Below are positions 13,438-14,044 of a DNA stretch of 14,044 nt, one piece after another. How positions within the stretch are numbered: position 1 is the stretch's first letter; the number at the start of each line of letters is the position of its first letter. Made by a program: the position numbers and the translations under genes. The DNA is from JANMQK01 sp031370485 (GTDB taxonomy: Bacteria > Acidobacteriota > Polarisedimenticolia > Gp22-AA2): the NCBI GenBank assembly GCA_031370485.1, contig JANMQK010000391.1, positions 1-14,044 on the forward strand, in the 5' to 3' direction. The notes beneath the pieces are model-generated. The model was not told the origin of the DNA. It made no database searches and was given only the letters and a program-made list of their open reading frames with translations.

Positions 13438-14044
13438 ATGTTCGGCCGGGATGACCTCCAGCCCCTCCTGAAGCACGCCGGGAAGCACTCATCCCCGGTC
13501 CTGAGCCTCTACCTCGATGTCGATCTGTCGCGCTCCGCCAACCGCAACCGCGGAATCCTGGTGGCGGCGAAGGCGATGATCGCGAACCTGCGCGAGGAAA
13601 TCGATTCGGACCCCGCGATTGCTCATTTCGATCAGGACGCCGCGCGTGTCGAGGATTTCGTGGCGGGCCTTTCTCCCTCCGGCAGGATGCTGGTGCTTTT
13701 CTGCGACGTCTCGGAGGGGTTCCTGTGGCAGCGCACGCTGCCGGTCGCCCTCCCCCTCGACGCCCGTTACCGGGCCGACCCGCACGTTCGCCCGCTGATC
13801 GAGATGCTCGACGAGCAGGAGCGCTACGGCATCGTCCTGCTGGACCGCAGGCAGGCGCGCTTCTTCTCGGCGTTTCTCGGGGAGATCGAAGAGCATCGCG
13901 AGGCCTTTGCGCCTCTCGACGTGCGCACGACCCGCACGGTCGGAACCGATCACCTATGGTCGGAGAAGCGGTTCCAGCGGCGCGCCGACGAGCACGCGCA
14001 CCTGAACATCAAGCGGGTGTCGGGGCTGCTGCGCGATCTGCAGC
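13438..14044 (+). CDS. baeRF-family (bacterial eRF1-like release-factor) protein; C-terminus off the right edge
   Basis: The frame is open from ATG at 13438 to the last base, giving 202 codons and one extra base. The N-terminal block SPVLSLYLDVD (about residues 19-29) and the later block YGIVLLDRRQARFFSAFLGEIEE resemble the bacterial archaeo-eukaryotic release factor (baeRF/VLRF1) group. Those proteins carry eRF1-like domains and are thought to act on ribosomes or peptidyl-tRNA. The TTRTVG and WSEKRFQRRADEHAHLNIKRV segments, with their basic and aromatic residues, also fit. The C-terminal domain is missing, so the subfamily and any catalytic residues cannot be judged. GAGGGAG at 13426-13432 lies 5 bases before the ATG, a strong start signal. 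The gene has its own promoter inside truA. The family call rests on remembered sequence style, not a search. Confidence 0.68.
   Translation, partial: MFGRDDLQPLLKHAGKHSSPVLSLYLDVDLSRSANRNRGILVAAKAMIANLREEIDSDPAIAHFDQDAARVEDFVAGLSPSGRMLVLFCDVSEGFLWQRTLPVALPLDARYRADPHVRPLIEMLDEQERYGIVLLDRRQARFFSAFLGEIEEHREAFAPLDVRTTRTVGTDHLWSEKRFQRRADEHAHLNIKRVSGLLRDLQ

Overview
The window is high-GC bacterial chromosome (roughly two-thirds G+C by eye, with strong G/C preference at third codon positions). Every readable gene is a housekeeping or general metabolic gene. I see no transposase, integrase, phage gene, CRISPR array or toxin/defence cassette. The sequence does not fix the taxon. The composition, the mix of GTG and ATG starts, the M3-like exported peptidase and the DASS transporter with RCK_C domains would fit an uncultured Acidobacteriota-like or similar high-GC lineage, but that is inference.

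Layout. (1) 1-2263, minus strand: tRNA-Lys(TTT), tRNA-Glu(TTC) and, 29 bases further on, an exported HExxH metallopeptidase that runs off the left edge. (2) 2410-4919: a PLP-dependent trans-sulfuration enzyme (plus strand) meets purA (minus strand) tail to tail. (3) 5095-8285: hutH and hutU, the first two steps of histidine degradation, form a two-gene unit with a 4-base GTGA overlap and a recognisable promoter. (4) 8305-10077, minus strand: an SLC13/DASS anion transporter carrying two cytoplasmic RCK_C domains, convergent with hutU. (5) 10150-14044, plus strand: an RlmI-type rRNA methyltransferase that ends in an intrinsic terminator, then rmuC, truA and the start of a baeRF (bacterial eRF1-like) gene cut by the right edge.

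How the genes relate. Purine synthesis (purA), sulfur amino-acid metabolism, histidine catabolism and RNA modification (rlmI, truA) sit side by side without forming one pathway. The only clear functional unit is hutHU; hutI and the later hut genes are not in the window. The rlmI-rmuC-truA-baeRF stretch is loosely themed on RNA/translation and genome maintenance, but a terminator and internal promoters split it into several transcription units.

I did not find a convincing undescribed system. The most notable signals are regulatory. Three genes (the DASS transporter, rlmI and rmuC) have a -10 element only 6-8 bases before the start codon and no Shine-Dalgarno, which predicts leaderless mRNAs; two of these promoters lie back to back in 72 bases. 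PurA has two substitutions at positions normally used to bind aspartate and the guanine base. The baeRF promoter lies inside the truA coding tail and has a 14-base palindrome in its spacer. The peptidase mRNA appears to be attached to a tRNA transcript.
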